64,000 nt of DNA from Pratylenchus scribneri (GCA_030063045.1 JAQSEB010000079.1:992001-1056000), one strand, 5' to 3'; shown: positions 10,900 through 24,661, counted from the stretch's first letter. Numbers and translations are program-made. The notes: generated from the letters alone by a model not told the origin.

Positions 10900-13800
10900 T
10901 CATTCTATTTTTGGCACACTGATTAGCATGATCGGCTTCTCAACGTTGTATAAAAGTAGATCACAAATTTTATAATCACCATAGCCATAATCATAGGTGA
11001 TCTGTAAAGGGGAATAAGATTACAATTATGCAAAATAAAAATTTTTAAGACTATAAATTTTTGAGACGATAAATTTTACAATATTACATTTTAAATATTA
11101 AATTCAAAACACACTCACAAGCATATAATTGTTACGCCAATTTTTTATTGGAATCATTGGGAATGTTTCCACATTGTCTCGTTGCTCAAAAGTAATCACA
11201 AAATTTGCACCACAATCGGCGGGTTGTTGCCGAAGGCATGGCAAAATGGAAATGTTCAAATGGAAATCTTCTTCTTGTGACCAATTAACATAGGACAAAT
11301 ATCCACCATCCTGCGGCCCCCATTTAATTACGCTGTCATTGACACCATCATTCAATTGATATTTGTAAATGATCCATTTGAAAGAATCATTATTTGTAAA
11401 TTCAATTTCCAAATGTAATGGAACATGGCATTCGTTGTTGTCGTAGTTGTAAAATAAAGGGGAATATGGAAAAAAAAATGGCACTTCTTAATTTTTATCT
11501 TAAGACCAACAGCAAGGAAATGAGTTTTTTTTTCCAAATATTTTGTATTTTTGCTTTGAAAAAATTTTCTATTTTTTATTATAAAATATATTTTTTTCAA
11601 ATATTTTTTAATTTTTGTTTTTTCAAAACTTTGGTATTTTTTTCCAAACATTTTATATTTTATTTTTACCTAAAATTTTCAATTTTTCTATATTTCCATA
11701 ATTTATTATATTTTATTTCATCTAAATTTTAATTTAAAACTTATCAAACAATATTTATAATTGCTCTCGGAAAATCCTTTTTCATCATTGATCAAATCAA
11801 TTTTGAGCCTTGATAAATCACAATATTCATCCGAGGCTCTTCCTCGAATTGAGGCAGCCATATTCATTGGGAATTCGCATTTTTCCACATTTGGATCACA
11901 AAATTCTCCATTATTTGTTCGTTTGAATTTGAATTTTGTGAGAAAAGGCGTTAAATGTACGGTTTCATTGCGCACACCCCAATCAGCATCACCATCGGCC
12001 TTTAAATTAAATTTTAAATTTAATCAAAAAATATACAGTTATCATATAAATGTATGAATATGGAAAACCTGAATTATCACATTTTTTGCATCAAATTCAT
12101 TAGCAAATTGCCGCAAAGCAGTAATATTTTTATGCTTCAAATTTTGTTGACTACCAATTTTAAATTGATCATCCGAATATTCCAATCTATAGAAAAATGC
12201 AAATTCCAATGCATCGAAATCGAAAATCCATTTGTCTTTGGTGATAGTGCTTTCCATTTTTGCTTCACCCATTCCAAACTATATAATAAAGGGAAAATAA
12301 GTTGATTATAATTTGATATGATGGAAAATATAATTTATATTTTTTCAATGTAAAATTTGTACAGAGAAATATTAAATAAAAAAATTTTTATAAAATATAT
12401 AGCAAATTTAATTTCCAATTCTATTACAACATTTAAAATTGAATTTCAATTTTCTAATTTATAACATTTTAAAATGAAATTTCAAAAATGAGAGAAATTT
12501 AAAAAAATTTTCACCCAAATAAATAAGAAATTCAATTTTCTAAATTTGTTATTTATTAGAAAATAAAATTTTATAAAATTTTATTATCACTTAATACAAA
12601 AAAAATTTAAGATTCCCTATTAGTATTACAATGAAAACCAATGTAAAAATATATTATTTAATTTAGGTTTTCCAAAGTAGGTTTCAATTTGAGAAAATCG
12701 ATAAAATTTCAAATAGAAATTGGAAAATTTTGCTCAAAATAACTGAAAATAGGAGAAATCGAAAATTTATATTAAAAAAACCGGGTTTTGAAAGCGACAT
12801 GTTCGAACTTATTAGTTAATCCCAAAAGCAATAATGAAAACAAACCATGTTATTGATTATGAAGATCGAATACAATTTCACATGTGTAGCATTCTTTCTC
12901 GCTGTAAAATTGTATGCCAACAAATTGGGGCCAATCCATTCTACCGGCAATGAATCCTTATTATCATACATCAACAAATGAAATTCCTTCCAATTGTCAT
13001 GCATTTTTGCTTCCAGAAAAAATCCAAAACCAGACATAAATTGTAAGTTCCATATTATGCCGCCAGAAATAATATCAGGTGGTGTTCCAGCAATTGTGGT
13101 AGATGGCGATTCAGAAATTGTAGCCGATGGCGATTCAATGTTCTAATTTTTGAATATGCAAAATTTAATTATATTTACTTATGTAAAATTTTTTATCCTT
13201 TTAAAATTCTTTTTTTAATTAATTTTTATTTTTGAAAAATTATTAATTTTTATTTTAAATATATTGAAAAAAAAACATTTGATTCCAAATTAATAAATCC
13301 TAAATTTTTTATTATTAAAGTGGACACATCAAATTTCTTATATTTGCCTAACCCATTTTGGCACTAATCTAATCTTAAACGTAAGATATATCATAGATTA
13401 TGTACAGAATATATTGACTTAAATATATTTTTACTTTTATAAATTATTGTTATTATTATTACTAATTTTTTTATTATATAAAATTTTAATAGTAATTTTT
13501 TCAGTATATTTTTTGTCAATTTTTTAATTTAAATTATTTCTTTTGTACAAAAATATAAAAAAAGGGATAAATGAAAATTTAAGAAATTTCCCAAGAATGT
13601 GGAATATATTGGATTAAAATCAAGGGATTATGAAAAATTAAATGAACAAATTCGAAAATTGTAATTTGTACCCAAATCATAAAAATTTATTTAAATTTTA
13701 CCAGACATGAATCCACAAAAAAAGCACCATTGTTGAGAATTCCTTTAAACTTTTCTGCCATTTCCCAATTTTTTTTTCAAGCAATTTAAGAAGTCTAAAT

Positions 13801-14863
13801 CGCTGCAATTGCCTTCAAATTTGAAACGAAATGAAGGTTTAGACAAATTCCCGTTAGCTGCATCCACATATTCTTTTGTGTAATTTAAGAGGACTAAATT
13901 GGAGCATTTACTGTTGAATTTGAAACGAATAGCCGGTTTGCTAAAATTCTTTTTGACCGCATTCATTTCCGTTGAATTGAATGATTTTAAAAAGTCCCTG
14001 AAAAATATAAAATTAAAAATTTATTAAAAATTAATTTTTTAAATTTATTTTTCAGAAGATATTATTACAATTACAATGCTAATTAAAAAAATTTTTTTTT
14101 ATTTTACTAAATAGGAAATATTTAAAATTGCGAAAAAAAATATTGAACGAAAAGAGTATTGAAAATAGCGAAAAGTTTTTAAAGGTTTAGTGGTTTGCCC
14201 AAAATTCATAAACCATATACAATTGGATAGAACTCTTCAAGACGCGTCGATTGGCATATAATATGTCATGGTTTAATTGGTTTTAAACCAAAATCCATAA
14301 AAAAGGTTTAAGTGGTTTAAAATCTTTAATTTTTGATCAAACCTTGACAAAATATATACCTATCGACATATCTTGAAGAGATCATCTATACAATAGTATA
14401 TGGTTTATGAATTTTGGGCAAAATACTAAACCGTTATAAACTTTTCGCAATTTTAATTTTTTTTTGCAAATTTAAATACCATCCTTTACTAATTAACAAA
14501 TTGTATACGCACAATTTATTATGTCATAGTAGGAAAAATTAAGGGTATTTTATTTAACTGTTAAATGAATTTTCATTTTTGATTCAACATAATTTTAGTA
14601 AGATTCGAAATTTTATCAATTGATTATTTAGTTTATTGGTCTAGGATAATGTATTGAACCCTTTAGAACCTTTTCAGCATTTTCAATAATTTATTCATCA
14701 TTTAAAATATGTCTTATTTATGATAATATTTATAATTAAATATTAAATTTTACCTGATCTTTAAATTCCCATTGCAATGTTTTGTTCCTCCTTCAGCGCT
14801 TTTCATTGACAAAAAGAAGCAAAATAATACAAATTGAAATAAATAAATAAAATTGGAAAGCAT
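10900..14863 (-). CDS. secreted Cys-rich array protein, copy A1 (frameshifted)
   Basis: Seven exons on the minus strand: 14754-14863 (signal peptide, LFCFFLSM core), 13702-13997, 12846-13142, 12069-12278, 11741-11999, 11119 to about 11486, and 10900-11001, ending at TGA. The family is unknown to me. It has about ten conserved Cys and many N-glycosylation sequons (YNFTAR, MNMAAS, LNISILP). Two oddities occur in exon 2. First, a block of about 36 residues is duplicated (KPAIRFKFNSKCSN and KPSFRFKFEGNCSD). Second, a run of nine A near 13765 shifts the frame, so the exon end (about NNGAFFVDSCL) is read only after a one-base correction. That may be a real lesion or an assembly error. Exon 3 begins with a Ser/Pro/Thr-rich linker. 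It converges with the arrestin gene, 89 bp apart. Confidence 0.6.
14168..14448. mobile_element. foldback element in intron 1 of copy A1
   Basis: Arms of about 110 bp are imperfectly complementary. The left starts GCGAAAAGTTTTTAAAGG and continues GCCCAAAATTCATAAACCATA. The right ends TATGGTTTATGAATTTTGGGC and then AACTTTTCGC. The inner word CTTCAAGACGCGTCGATTGG matches the core of the foldbacks near 6.2 kb and 60.7 kb. No open frame is seen. Confidence 0.65.
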
Positions 14864-15100
14864 TTTCTATAAATTAATTTATATGAAATGATAATTTGTA
14901 CACTTTTAATGGAATTAAACTAAAATTAATTGAAAATGAATGGATGGTTTTTTTTTGCGGAGCAATTTTCGCTGTTGGATGCGGATGGTTGGTTGATGAT
15001 AGGACTGGTTAAATTGAAATTAATTTGAAATATGATGATTAATTTATAAATACACGTAGCAAAAATTGTATAATATCTCTAATTTAAATTTTCTTATTAG

Positions 15101-15222
15101 TTGATAATTTTGCCAGAGGATTGTGGAATAGATTTGGAATTTGATACTCCGATGTCTATTTTTTCTGATACAGTCCAAAATGACAAATATTATAGGAATA
15201 TTTTTATGATTTATTACAAATG
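15101..15222 (+). pseudogene. relic of the arrestin last exon (unit A2)
   Basis: After an intact-looking acceptor (TTCTTATTAG) the sequence TTTTGCCAGAGGATTG ... GATTTATTACAAATG aligns base for base, with substitutions and small gaps, to the last exon of the arrestin gene (TTTGCCGGAGGAAC ... GATTTATTACAAATG). The reading frame is lost. It lies 113 bp from the stop codon of copy A2, similar to the spacing between the real arrestin exon and copy A1. Confidence 0.65.
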
Positions 15223-15334
15223 GAACAAAATGAATATTTGCCAAATTAAAAATTTTTATGCAAAATATTATATGTATGTATATGTCTTGATCTTTATTAA
15301 TTCCAATTAAAATTATTGTAAAAAGATTCATCAT

Positions 15335-15867
15335 TCAATTATTTGGCACATTGATAAGCATGAAAGGTTTCTTAATGTTGAACAATAAAAGATCACAAGT
15401 TGGATAATCAAAATCATAGGTGATCTGTGAGAGGAAATAAGTAAATAGACAAAATAAGAATTTTTGAGACCAAAAAATTTGCAAATTAAATAATAAATCA
15501 ATTCAAAAAACTCACAAGCATATAATTGTTGTGCCAATTTTTCATTGGAATAACTGGGAATATTTCCACATTGTCTCGTTGTTGAAAAGTGACAAAAATA
15601 TTTGCCCTACATTCAGCGGGTTGTTGCCGAAGGCAAGGCAAAATGGAAATGTTCAAATGGAAATCTTCTTCTGGTGGCCAATTATAATAGGGCAAATATC
15701 CACCATCTTGCGGCCTCCACTTTTCTTTCAAACCATACTCATTAATTGCATACTTGTAATTGATCCATTTGAATGAATTCTTATCTTCCCTTTTTGTGCT
15801 ATTATTCATGAATACAATTTCCAGATGGAATGGAACGCGGCATTCTTTGTTGAAGTCGGTGGTGTAT
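15335..15867 (-). pseudogene. secreted array protein, copy A2: only exons 6 and 7 remain
   Basis: Exon 7 (15335-15424) encodes ITYDFDYPTCDLLLFN and ends INVPNN. Exon 6 (15516 to about 15867) encodes the WINYKY, RPQDGGYLPY, FHLNISILPCLRQQ and PMKNWHNNYML segments. No signal peptide exon or exons 2-5 follow. The next family sequence upstream is exon 7 of copy A3. Both exons are open, so decay of the coding part is recent or the loss is a clean deletion. Confidence 0.7.
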
Positions 15868-16379
15868 AAAAAAGGGAAATAAGGAAAATACGGAATTTAT
15901 ATATTATTTAGTAACTTAATATTAGCACTAATTAAATATCTCAACCCACAGTAAATGGTATTTTTATGTCTCAAAATATTTTTTTTATTTTTATTTTCCA
16001 AACATTTGCATCTCCAAACATTTTGCTTTTCATTTTTTTCGAATTATATTTATTATATTTCTTACTTTTATTTTTTCAGATATTTTTTATCAACAAACAT
16101 CTTGTTTTTAATTTTATTTTCCAAATATGTTTTTTTCCTTCATCCAAACATTTTGTTTTTTGTTCATCATTTAAATCAGTAAAGAAGGCAAATATATTTC
16201 AAGTACATTAAGTCAACTTAAGATAAGACTATAAAATATCGATATTAAAAATATATCATTAAAATATAAAGTTTTTATGAAAATTGAATCGATCAAAAAT
16301 ATATATCAAAATTTAATTCAATTATAATAATTTCATCATTAAATTATTAATTTTCAAAATAAAATTGTAAATTCATCAT

Positions 16380-18803
16380 TTAATTATTTGGCACATTGAT
16401 TAGCATGAAAGTTTTCTCTACACTGTACAATAAAAGATCACAAAGCGTTTTATCATGTTGGTTAAAAGTTTCAAAAGTTATCTGTGAAGGGACATAGGAA
16501 TTAAAATCAAATATGCAATGTAAGAATTTAGATTAAAACTGAGAAGAATTTTTTCTAATCGTTTTTATTATTTTTTAAAAATACCCCCCCCCCCCCCCCT
16601 CAAATACCTTAGCTCAAGTTATGAGTAATATGCGAAGAAACAATAACATAATATTAACATTTTTAATTTTCAAGTGTGAAAAATTCGTTTATGAAATATA
16701 AAAAATTGCAACACTTACAAGCATATAATTATTGCGCCAATTCTTCATTGGAATCATTGGGAATGTTTCCACATTATGTCGTTGTTGGAAAGTAACAAAA
16801 ATATTTGCCCCGCAATCGGCGGGTTGTTGTCGAAGGCATGGCACAATGGAAATATTCAAACGGAAATCATCTTCTTGTGGCCATTTATAAGGCAAATATC
16901 CACCATCTTGCGGTCCCCATTCAATTTTTTTACCATCATCATTCGTTGTATACTTATAATTGACCCATTTGAACTCATTTGTAACATTCCATGTATTGTT
17001 ATTCGTGAATTCAATTTCCAGATGCAATGGTACGCGGCAGGCTGCTGTGTCATTGTAATAAAAAAAAGGAATTAAGGAAGAGAAAATATTTATAATTATT
17101 TGTGGGTACTTTTTGATTTTGGGCTAACCAATCAAAAATTATAAAAATTTCGTTCTTAGTAGTAATTAAAAAATCGAATCAAAATTAAATCAGAATAAAT
17201 AAAAATTTGAAATCAGAATAAAATTTGAACAAAATATTAGGGTCCATAATCGTAATACTTATTTTCGTCACTTATTTGTTATCTCTCCATATTTTTTAAT
17301 TTTGATACCCATGTTTCTGGGTAATAAATAATAAAATCTTTTACTATTTGAAACTGCCATTTAAAAAAAATTATTTTGAATTGTAAGGCAAGAATAAATG
17401 TTCTCCATGAACTAAAATGTAAATTTTTTTCAATAATAAATCCCAGCAAATATCTCCCAATAATTCATAAATAAACTAAATATGAATTTATCAATTTAGA
17501 AAAAAATGAATGAATTTAAAAAATTCACATTGAAAAATCGCTGTTTTTAATAAAATTTGATCAATTCCAGTTTCCATAAGATTCCTACCGGCTTTAAATA
17601 TAGTCTTAATTTAAATCTAATCCTAAAGATGAGCTTAAGTATAATATTTCATTAATATTTATTATGTGCCTTCGAAAATAATTTTTGTTACTTTTTTGAA
17701 TAAATCTTATTTCGCAAATTAATATAAATATCTAAATTTAAAAACTTATCAAGCAATATGAAAAGTTGCTCTCTGATAGTCCATTTTCATCATCGATCAA
17801 ATCAATTTTGACCGTAGCCTTCTTGCCATAACTATCCTGCACTCTTCCTCGAATTGAGGCAGTCATATTCATTGGGAATTGGCATTTTTCCAAATTTGGA
17901 TCACAAATTCCTCCATCATTTGGTCGTTCAAATTTGTATTTTGTAAGAAATGGAGTCGAATACACTGTTTCATTGCGTAAATTCCAATCAATGCACCATC
18001 GGCCTTTAAATTTAATCGAAAAAAATGAATTATATATGCCAATTTTTTAAAAAATTTTTTCACTTTCTAAATCATCATTTTTTATATCAATATTCTAATT
18101 TTCGAAGTAATATAATTTTTAATTTTTAATTTAATTTTACTTATTCAAAAATTGTAAATGATTTCGTCATTTATTTCTAAATTAATGTCTATCAAATTTA
18201 CGATCATAAAATTTTTTCACTCTTTGGGTCAACGGTCAACCTAATGTGCTAGACATTTGCTCTAATTTTAGAACTTTCATATTTGTCAAAATTATTTTGT
18301 ATTTTTTTAAAATATAAAACAAATTTCGACATTTTTCATAGTGTTTTTATATGATAATTAATCGATTTTAAATAATTAATTACTAAAAATATAACCTGAA
18401 TTGTCACATTCTCTGGATTGAAATCTCGAAATGCTTTATCCAAAACCCAATCATTTTTGTACTTCATATTCATTCGAAAGCCAATTTTTTGGTTTCCACT
18501 TCCATAAATACTACTATCGCGATAATCTCCGACTCTGCGGTAAATTGCCAATTCAATTGTGTCAAAAATCCATTTTTTATTCTCATAAATGCTTTTACTT
18601 CTTATCTAAAATTGTTTGCATTATTATAATAATTTATTTAAATAAAATAAAAACCTTCATTTCATCTAGGAAAGTCGTATACATTTCCACATGACTGTCA
18701 TTCTTTAGTACTGTTAAATTGAATGCCAACAAATCTTCACCCATAATATCCGTTGGAATTGTATCCTTATCATATATAAAGAAACGGAATTTTTTCCAAT
18801 TTA
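16380..18803 (-). pseudogene. secreted array protein, copy A3: truncated in exon 3
   Basis: Exons 7 (16380-16481), 6 (16719-17044), 5 (17746-18003), 4 (18396-18605) and the 3' part of exon 3 (18655-18803) are present. Exons 1-2 and the signal peptide are absent. Exon 5 has lost one base near 17990 relative to its paralogues, which shifts the frame. The break in exon 3 coincides with the start of a block shared with 25030 onward, so the copy was probably cut by that duplication. Exon 6 has a good AG acceptor (GACACAG) in the right phase. A run of 15 C lies in intron 6 (about 16583-16597). Confidence 0.7.
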
Positions 18804-18804
18804 A

Positions 18805-20350
18805 AATAAAAATTTTAAAGATGATTTGAGTTTAAAATTTTCGATTAGGATTATTTTGGCATATAAAACTAAAAATTTAAGAATATTTAATTTCAAAAAT
18901 TGATTTTTGAATTATGCTTTAATTTGATGAAATTCTCCAAAAAAATAAAATAAAAATAAAAAAAATATTATTAAAAATTAATAATTGTTCAATTGATGAA
19001 AAAATGAAATGAAGGACTTTTTAAAAGAATTTTTGTTTTTTGCTTATGGAATAATTATGATTAGTGAATTGATGATGATTGGTTGGAGGTTGGGGAGGAG
19101 GTGATATTTATTTAATTCGAAAATAATGATGATTAATCATTAATTATACACGAATGTTTGGATTTTTGGATTTCTCTCAAAAAATGATGTAATATTTTGA
19201 AATATAATTTAAATGTTTTTATTTTAGTTGGCAATTAGTTTTGCCATAAATTGATTTCAAGGAATTTGCGGGATCATTGATTTCATTTTTGATTGAAGTA
19301 AAACTGAAAAAATGTATTTTAAAGATTATATGAAATGAATTTAAGTATTGGCCAATTTCAGACAAACTTATAAATCGATATTAAAAATTGATTAATTAAA
19401 AATATAATCTTTATGCAAATTAATTCATTAAAAATGTTTATCAAAATTCATTTTTAAATTCATCCTTCAATTATTTGGAACATTGACTAGCATGAAAGGC
19501 TTTTCAACGCTGAACAATAAAAGGTCGCACTCCGTATGATTATCATAGGTGATCTATGAAAAATGGAATAATAAATATACATAAAATAACATATTTTAAA
19601 TTTGTGAATATGTATTTAAATTTTAAATTGCTGAAACTGATCGACAAAATCATATGGTAGGTCTAAAAAAAATTAAATTAAAAAATTAATGCCATAGAGA
19701 TTGTTAAATTTAAAAAATCTTACTTAATTTATCAACAAAAAATTGAAATTAAATTAAACAAAAAATGTTTAATGTTAGTAAAAGAGCTTAGGTTTTGGAA
19801 TTTTAGACAAATGGCCAAAAGTTTTGTAGCATGAAAATTACGAATTTTCCATTACAGAAAATTTTTGATATTTTTTCGAAAATTGAATAATTAAAAAATT
19901 TCGATGCAATTGATTTTAAATATAAAAATAATTTTAGAATAAAAGAAATGAGATTTTTAATTTTTATTTGACACAAAATTTATGTAAATTTTATTAAAAT
20001 TATTCACTCACTAGCAAATAATTGTTGTGCCAGTTTTTCATTGGAATCGTTTGAAAAGTAACCGAAGTATTTCGTAGTTGAAAATTGACCACAATATTCG
20101 CTCCACAATCGGCGAATTGTTGCCCAAGGCATGGCACAATCGAAATGTTCAAATGGAAATCGTGCGGCCTATCATATGTGAAATTTCCAGCATCCAACGG
20201 TCCCACCTCAATTTTTCGACCACCATCGTCCAATTTATACTTGTAATTGATCAACATGATTTGCTCTTCATCCTTATTCTTCCACCATTCGGTATTGTTG
20301 TCTTTGAATTCAATTTCCAGATGAAATGGAACGCGGCATTGGTTTCCCAC
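18805..20350. repeat. recent segmental duplicate of about 25030-26640
   Basis: The two blocks share long near-identical runs, for example AAAATTTTAAAGATGATTTG at both left ends, ATTGGCCAATTTCAGACAAA before exon 7, and the arrestin relic, exon 7, intron 6 and exon 6. Each covers the 5' flank of one family gene or fragment and the 3' part of the next (A4 and A5). They differ by scattered substitutions and short indels. This is the most recent visible duplication in the array. Confidence 0.75.
19229..19298 (+). pseudogene. relic of the arrestin last exon (unit A4)
   Basis: The sequence begins after ATTTTAG with TTGGCAATTAGTTTTGCC and runs to ATTTTTGATTGAAG, aligning with LNIGFAGG ... VLIAAE of the arrestin gene. 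The frame is broken by a deletion. It ends about 170 bp before the stop codon of copy A4. Confidence 0.6.
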
Positions 20351-23300
20351 TGCATCGTTGTAAAAAATAATTTAATTTTTTAAACAAAATCAAATTAATT
20401 TAGGAACAAATTTTTCGAGTTAATATGGCTAACAAGCTCTATACCCAATCTAATCTCAAACTCTTAATAATTTTATAATTAAAATGTCAATTTTTTGCTA
20501 AAGAGGCTATTGAAAAAATTCAATGATATAAATTTAGATTTTCTCTTAAAAAATAAAAGTACATTAATTTTTAATGCAATAAAATCATTAAAAATATGCC
20601 AAAACTTATTAGAAATTCTAATAGAGCTATTTTCTTTTTCAAAAGGTATTTTTAATTAAATTTTTTTTATCGGAATATTAAATATATGTATTTATAAAAA
20701 ACATGTCTGTTTTCTTCTTTATTAAATATTAACAAGCCTATATTAGATATTATATCCAATTATGTATTTTGTAAATTAATATAAATATAAATTTAAAACT
20801 TATCAAGCAATACGAATAGTTGCGATCGGATAATCCTTGTTGATCATTGATCAAATCAATTTTAAGTATAATATTTTTGCCATAACAAAATTTCAATCTT
20901 CCGCGGATTGAAGCAGTCATATTCATTGGGAATTCGCATTTTTCCACATTTGGATCACAAAATTCTCCATTATTTGGTCGTTCAAATTTGTATTTTGCAA
21001 GGAATGGAGCCAAATGCACCGTTTCATTACGCCAACCCCAATCAATATCACCATCAGCCTTAAAAAATCGCAGTTACAATTACATTTACATTTTACATCA
21101 AATATATAAGTGTACTTAATATTTACTTCTAATTTAATGCCTAATTAATTAATTATCAACTCCGAAAATTGAAAGAATTAAAAATGAGATTATTCATTGA
21201 TAATCCTGAATTTGTAAATTACCAATAAATACTTAAGATATATATCTGTAGATGCTTAGATTAAATTAATTAACTATAACTAAGTTTTTTGAATTATTAA
21301 GACCAAAAATGGAAACTTTTTAAATTATTAACAGAAACAGACAGATAAGTTTCCCAAATTTTTCATAAAATAGTGAGAAATCATGTGTAATTAATTATAA
21401 TATAAATATATGTCGGGGCGAAAGTTGAAAATCGGTAAAAGTCGAAAATCGCACACTTTTTTTCGAAAAACTAAGGATATGGTAATTGTTAGGTTAAGGG
21501 CGGCATGGTTTAGGTGGGGTAGGGGCTAGAAACTATGGTTGGGTTTGTGCCCTGCATCTTCGATGAGATAGTGTGTGATTTTCAACTTTCGCCCCAACAT
21601 ATATGTTATGGGGGAATTGACAACTGTTCCCCTCTGGGTCCAAAAAGCTTCTCTGGGATTATAAAACCTATCCCAATTCCCCAATCAGTGTTCATTCGCC
21701 CCGATCGGCCCTGGGTTAGTTGGTTTGGGGGAGGCCAGCTTCCCAAAGGCCCGGCCGTGGGCCAGCCGCCCCAATTCCCAATATTCGCCAATAATTGTGA
21801 TTTTCCAACTGGATAAAATGATGTTAATATTCCAATCGACAAAACTCTTCAAATTCTACCCGAACCGTTCCCGCTATACTACAATATATTTAAAGTAAAA
21901 GAATTTCATTATTGAGTTTATGTATGTAAAATGTAAAACCTGAATTGTTACATTTCGAGCTTCAAATTTAATTTCATTTGGCAGTAAAACACCACTAATA
22001 TTTTTATACTTCAGATTTTGTTGATAGCCAAATGTTCCTTTATTTTCGGAATATTCAAATCGATAATAAAATACAAATTCCAATGTGTCGAAAATGAAGT
22101 CTTCTTTGTCCCACCAGGTTTCCCTAATTGTTTTCTTTATAAATAGGGGAAAATTAAAAATTATATTATTGATTTTAGGGAATATTTGATTATTATAGTT
22201 TTCCTAAGAAATATTAAATAAAAAATATTCAAAAAAAACAACAAATTTTATCAGTTATATTTTTGTTGCTTATCTATTAATAGGGGAACATAAATCGAAT
22301 CGACTCTAAACATAATTTTACCCTACTCTAAACAACATCTAACATATCGTAAACCCTATCCTACCATATCCTAAGTCCGGCATGGGTTAGTGTAGGGTAG
22401 GATTAGGTTTAGGTTAGGGTTAGCCGGAACTTGGATTTGACTGGTACTAAAGTGGAACAAATTTTTCACCCGGGAACCGAAATTCAAAAGTTCCGGAAAG
22501 CGAAACCCAAAAAAGCCAGAACCCCAAAAAGGCCGGAACTTTCGGCCATCTGAACCAGAATTTCCGGCGAAATCCTCGTTTAGGGTTATTTATAGATTAA
22601 AGGTTGAAATTTCTTTAATTTTTTTTAACAGTTTTTAAAATACTGGGAAAGTCAGTCTCAAGTGAATCCCTCCCATTAACAGAGAAGTACAAAATTTTTA
22701 TTTTTATTACCAAACCTTAAAATCAGAAATGAAGACAACATGGCTGGCATTCATTCGCGCTGTAAAATTTAATGGTAACAAATCTGCGCCAATCATTTCT
22801 GACTGCATTGCATCCTTGTCATACATCAACAGGCGGAATTCTTTCCAATTGGCATGGATTTTTGCTTCCAGGAAAAATCTATAACCTGGCACAAATTGGA
22901 AGTCCCAGCCTCCAGGAACAATAATAGCAGATTGGATGCTCTAAATTTTGATTATGGCAAATTTAATTATAATTTTAATTTATTTGCATACAAATTTTTT
23001 AATTTAATTTATTTTAATTTTCATTTTATTAATAATCATTTGATTCCCAATTTATAAAGGTCTTAAAAGATACAAAAAAAATCAAATTTCATTATAATTT
23101 AATATATTACTAAACAGAGCTAATTCTATGCCCCATCATTCCGTATTGATTATAATATATGGCCATAAAATATTTACTATTTGTAATAATTTCTTTTATT
23201 ATATAAAATTAAAACATTAATTATATAGCTACCATTTATATAAAAAATAATATTAAGATTAGCGAAAACTGCGAAGTTCACGTAAAAGTTGCTATATTTT

Positions 23301-24092
23301 ATTTATAGAGAAATACCTAGTAAAAAATATTAAATAAAAAAGTTCGAAAAATTGAAATTTATAATCTAATCTTATTTGTATAAAATTATTTAAATTTTAC
23401 CGAGCAAAATGAATCCGCAAAAAAGGCACCATCATTGAGGATTTTGTTTAAAGCTTCAATTATTTCTCCATAATCCTTCTCGTATTTTAATAAGATAAAA
23501 TTTTTGCAATTATTTCCAAATTTAAAGCGAATTGTCGGTTTGATAAAATTCCCATTAATTGTATTCATTTCCAATTGTTTGAATGATCTCAAAAAGTCAC
23601 TGAAAAATTATGATAAAATTGAAAATTTATGTGAAATTGATGTTTAATTTTATTTTATATTAGATATTATAATTATAGTGTCGAATAAAAATAATTATAT
23701 TAATTTAATTTTTTTTTTCTAGTCCCATAAAATCTAAGTTAAATATTCACAGAATATAAAATTTTTTAGGCCTCAAAATTAAAAATAAATGAATTAAGCC
23801 ATTGAGCCCATTAATATAAGTTAATCTTAAACCAAATTATATTATAAAATAAACCTTACTAGTTTATTGATTAGTTATTTGGTTAATTGATTTAAGATTA
23901 TCCATTGAATTTAAAATTTTAAGCATTTTAAATTTGTTAGCCGTAATTTTAAATGCATTTATTATTTTTAATTTAATTTTAATTAAATTACTTTATCTTT
24001 AAATTCCCGTCGCAATGTTCTGTCCCTCCACCGGCACACTTCAATGAAAAAATGAAGCAAAATGATAACAAAAAAATAAAATTTGAAAACAT
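19467..24092 (-). CDS. secreted Cys-rich array protein, copy A4 (complete)
   Basis: This is the reference copy. Seven exons are consistent in phase and splice sites: 23992-24092, 23401-23599, 22716-22940, 21940-22134, 20800-21058, 20012-20349 and 19467-19553, giving 467 residues. An N-terminal signal peptide (hydrophobic core FLLSFCFIFSL) precedes a mature start near GGGTEHCDG. Later landmarks are RFKFGNNC (exon 2), WDFQFVPGYRFFLEAKI (exon 3), FEARNVTIQ (exon 4), FCDPNVEKCEFPMNMTAS (exon 5), FHLNISIVPCLGQ and DCGANI (exon 6), and TECDLLLFSVEKP (exon 7). About ten Cys and several NxS/T sequons indicate an extracellular protein, probably beta-rich. The function is unknown to me. Introns 3 and 4 carry inserted repeats. 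Neighbouring paralogues suggest diversification by tandem duplication. Confidence 0.8.
21406..21604. mobile_element. short inverted-repeat element (MITE) in intron 4 of copy A4
   Basis: The ends are inverted repeats of about 28 bp: TATATGTCGGGGCGAAAGTT and, on the right, AACTTTCGCCCCAACATATA. The inner part holds a GC-richer stretch without an open frame. It is followed (21606-21800) by a GC-rich tract (GGCCCGGCCGTGGGCCAGCC) unlike the surrounding intron, possibly part of another insertion. The symmetric TATA at both ends could include a target duplication. Confidence 0.65.
22290..22580. repeat. unclassified repeat patch in intron 3 of copy A4
   Basis: It contains a small foldback (AAACCCTATCCTACCATATCC against GGTAGGATTAGGTTTAGG) with telomere-like words (GGTTAGGGTTAG), then a run of CCGGAACTT-type repeats. 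It has no coding content and higher GC than the intron around it. It is probably a decayed insertion. Confidence 0.4.
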
Positions 24093-24661
24093 TTTCTAGA
24101 AATTGAATCAATTATTAATTTATAATTTAACTTCTATAAATGAACTTTTCAAGTTGAATTTGGCTAAAAATTTAGAAAATGTTCAGAATAATTGGGAGGG
24201 CTATCGAAAATTGATAAAAATTTATTAGATTTATTATAATTACATTTTTTTCAAAAAGGTTATGATTTGATGAAACTCGCCAAAAGCATAAAAATTAATA
24301 GAAGGCAAAATATTATAAAAAAATTTAATTTCTGCGAAAATTGTACGAATTGATGAAGAAATTAAAATGTTTTCGCTTTTGCTAGCGAATGAATAATGTG
24401 ATTGAATTGGGGTCTTTTAAATTATGAATAATTTAAAAAATGATGATTAATTATACATTAGCGCTGCTCATTTAAATCTGTAATAATTTATTAGAAATGA
24501 AAGAAAGAATAGGTAAATATATTTCAAGTATATTAAGTCAATTTAAGACTATATCTTTTCGATATTAAAAATAGATAAGTAAATAGGTTTTATGCAAATG
24601 CAAATTAATCCATAAAAATTTTATCCATTTAATAATACATTATACTTAAATTCATCATCAT

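Noticed and set aside
11418..11732. Phe-rich frames opposite array exons and introns
   Set aside because: They arise from poly-T tracts antisense to real exons of the array genes.
22380..22430. Telomere-like words GGTTAGGGTTAG in an array intron
   Set aside because: Irregular, a few units only, and part of a small inverted repeat.
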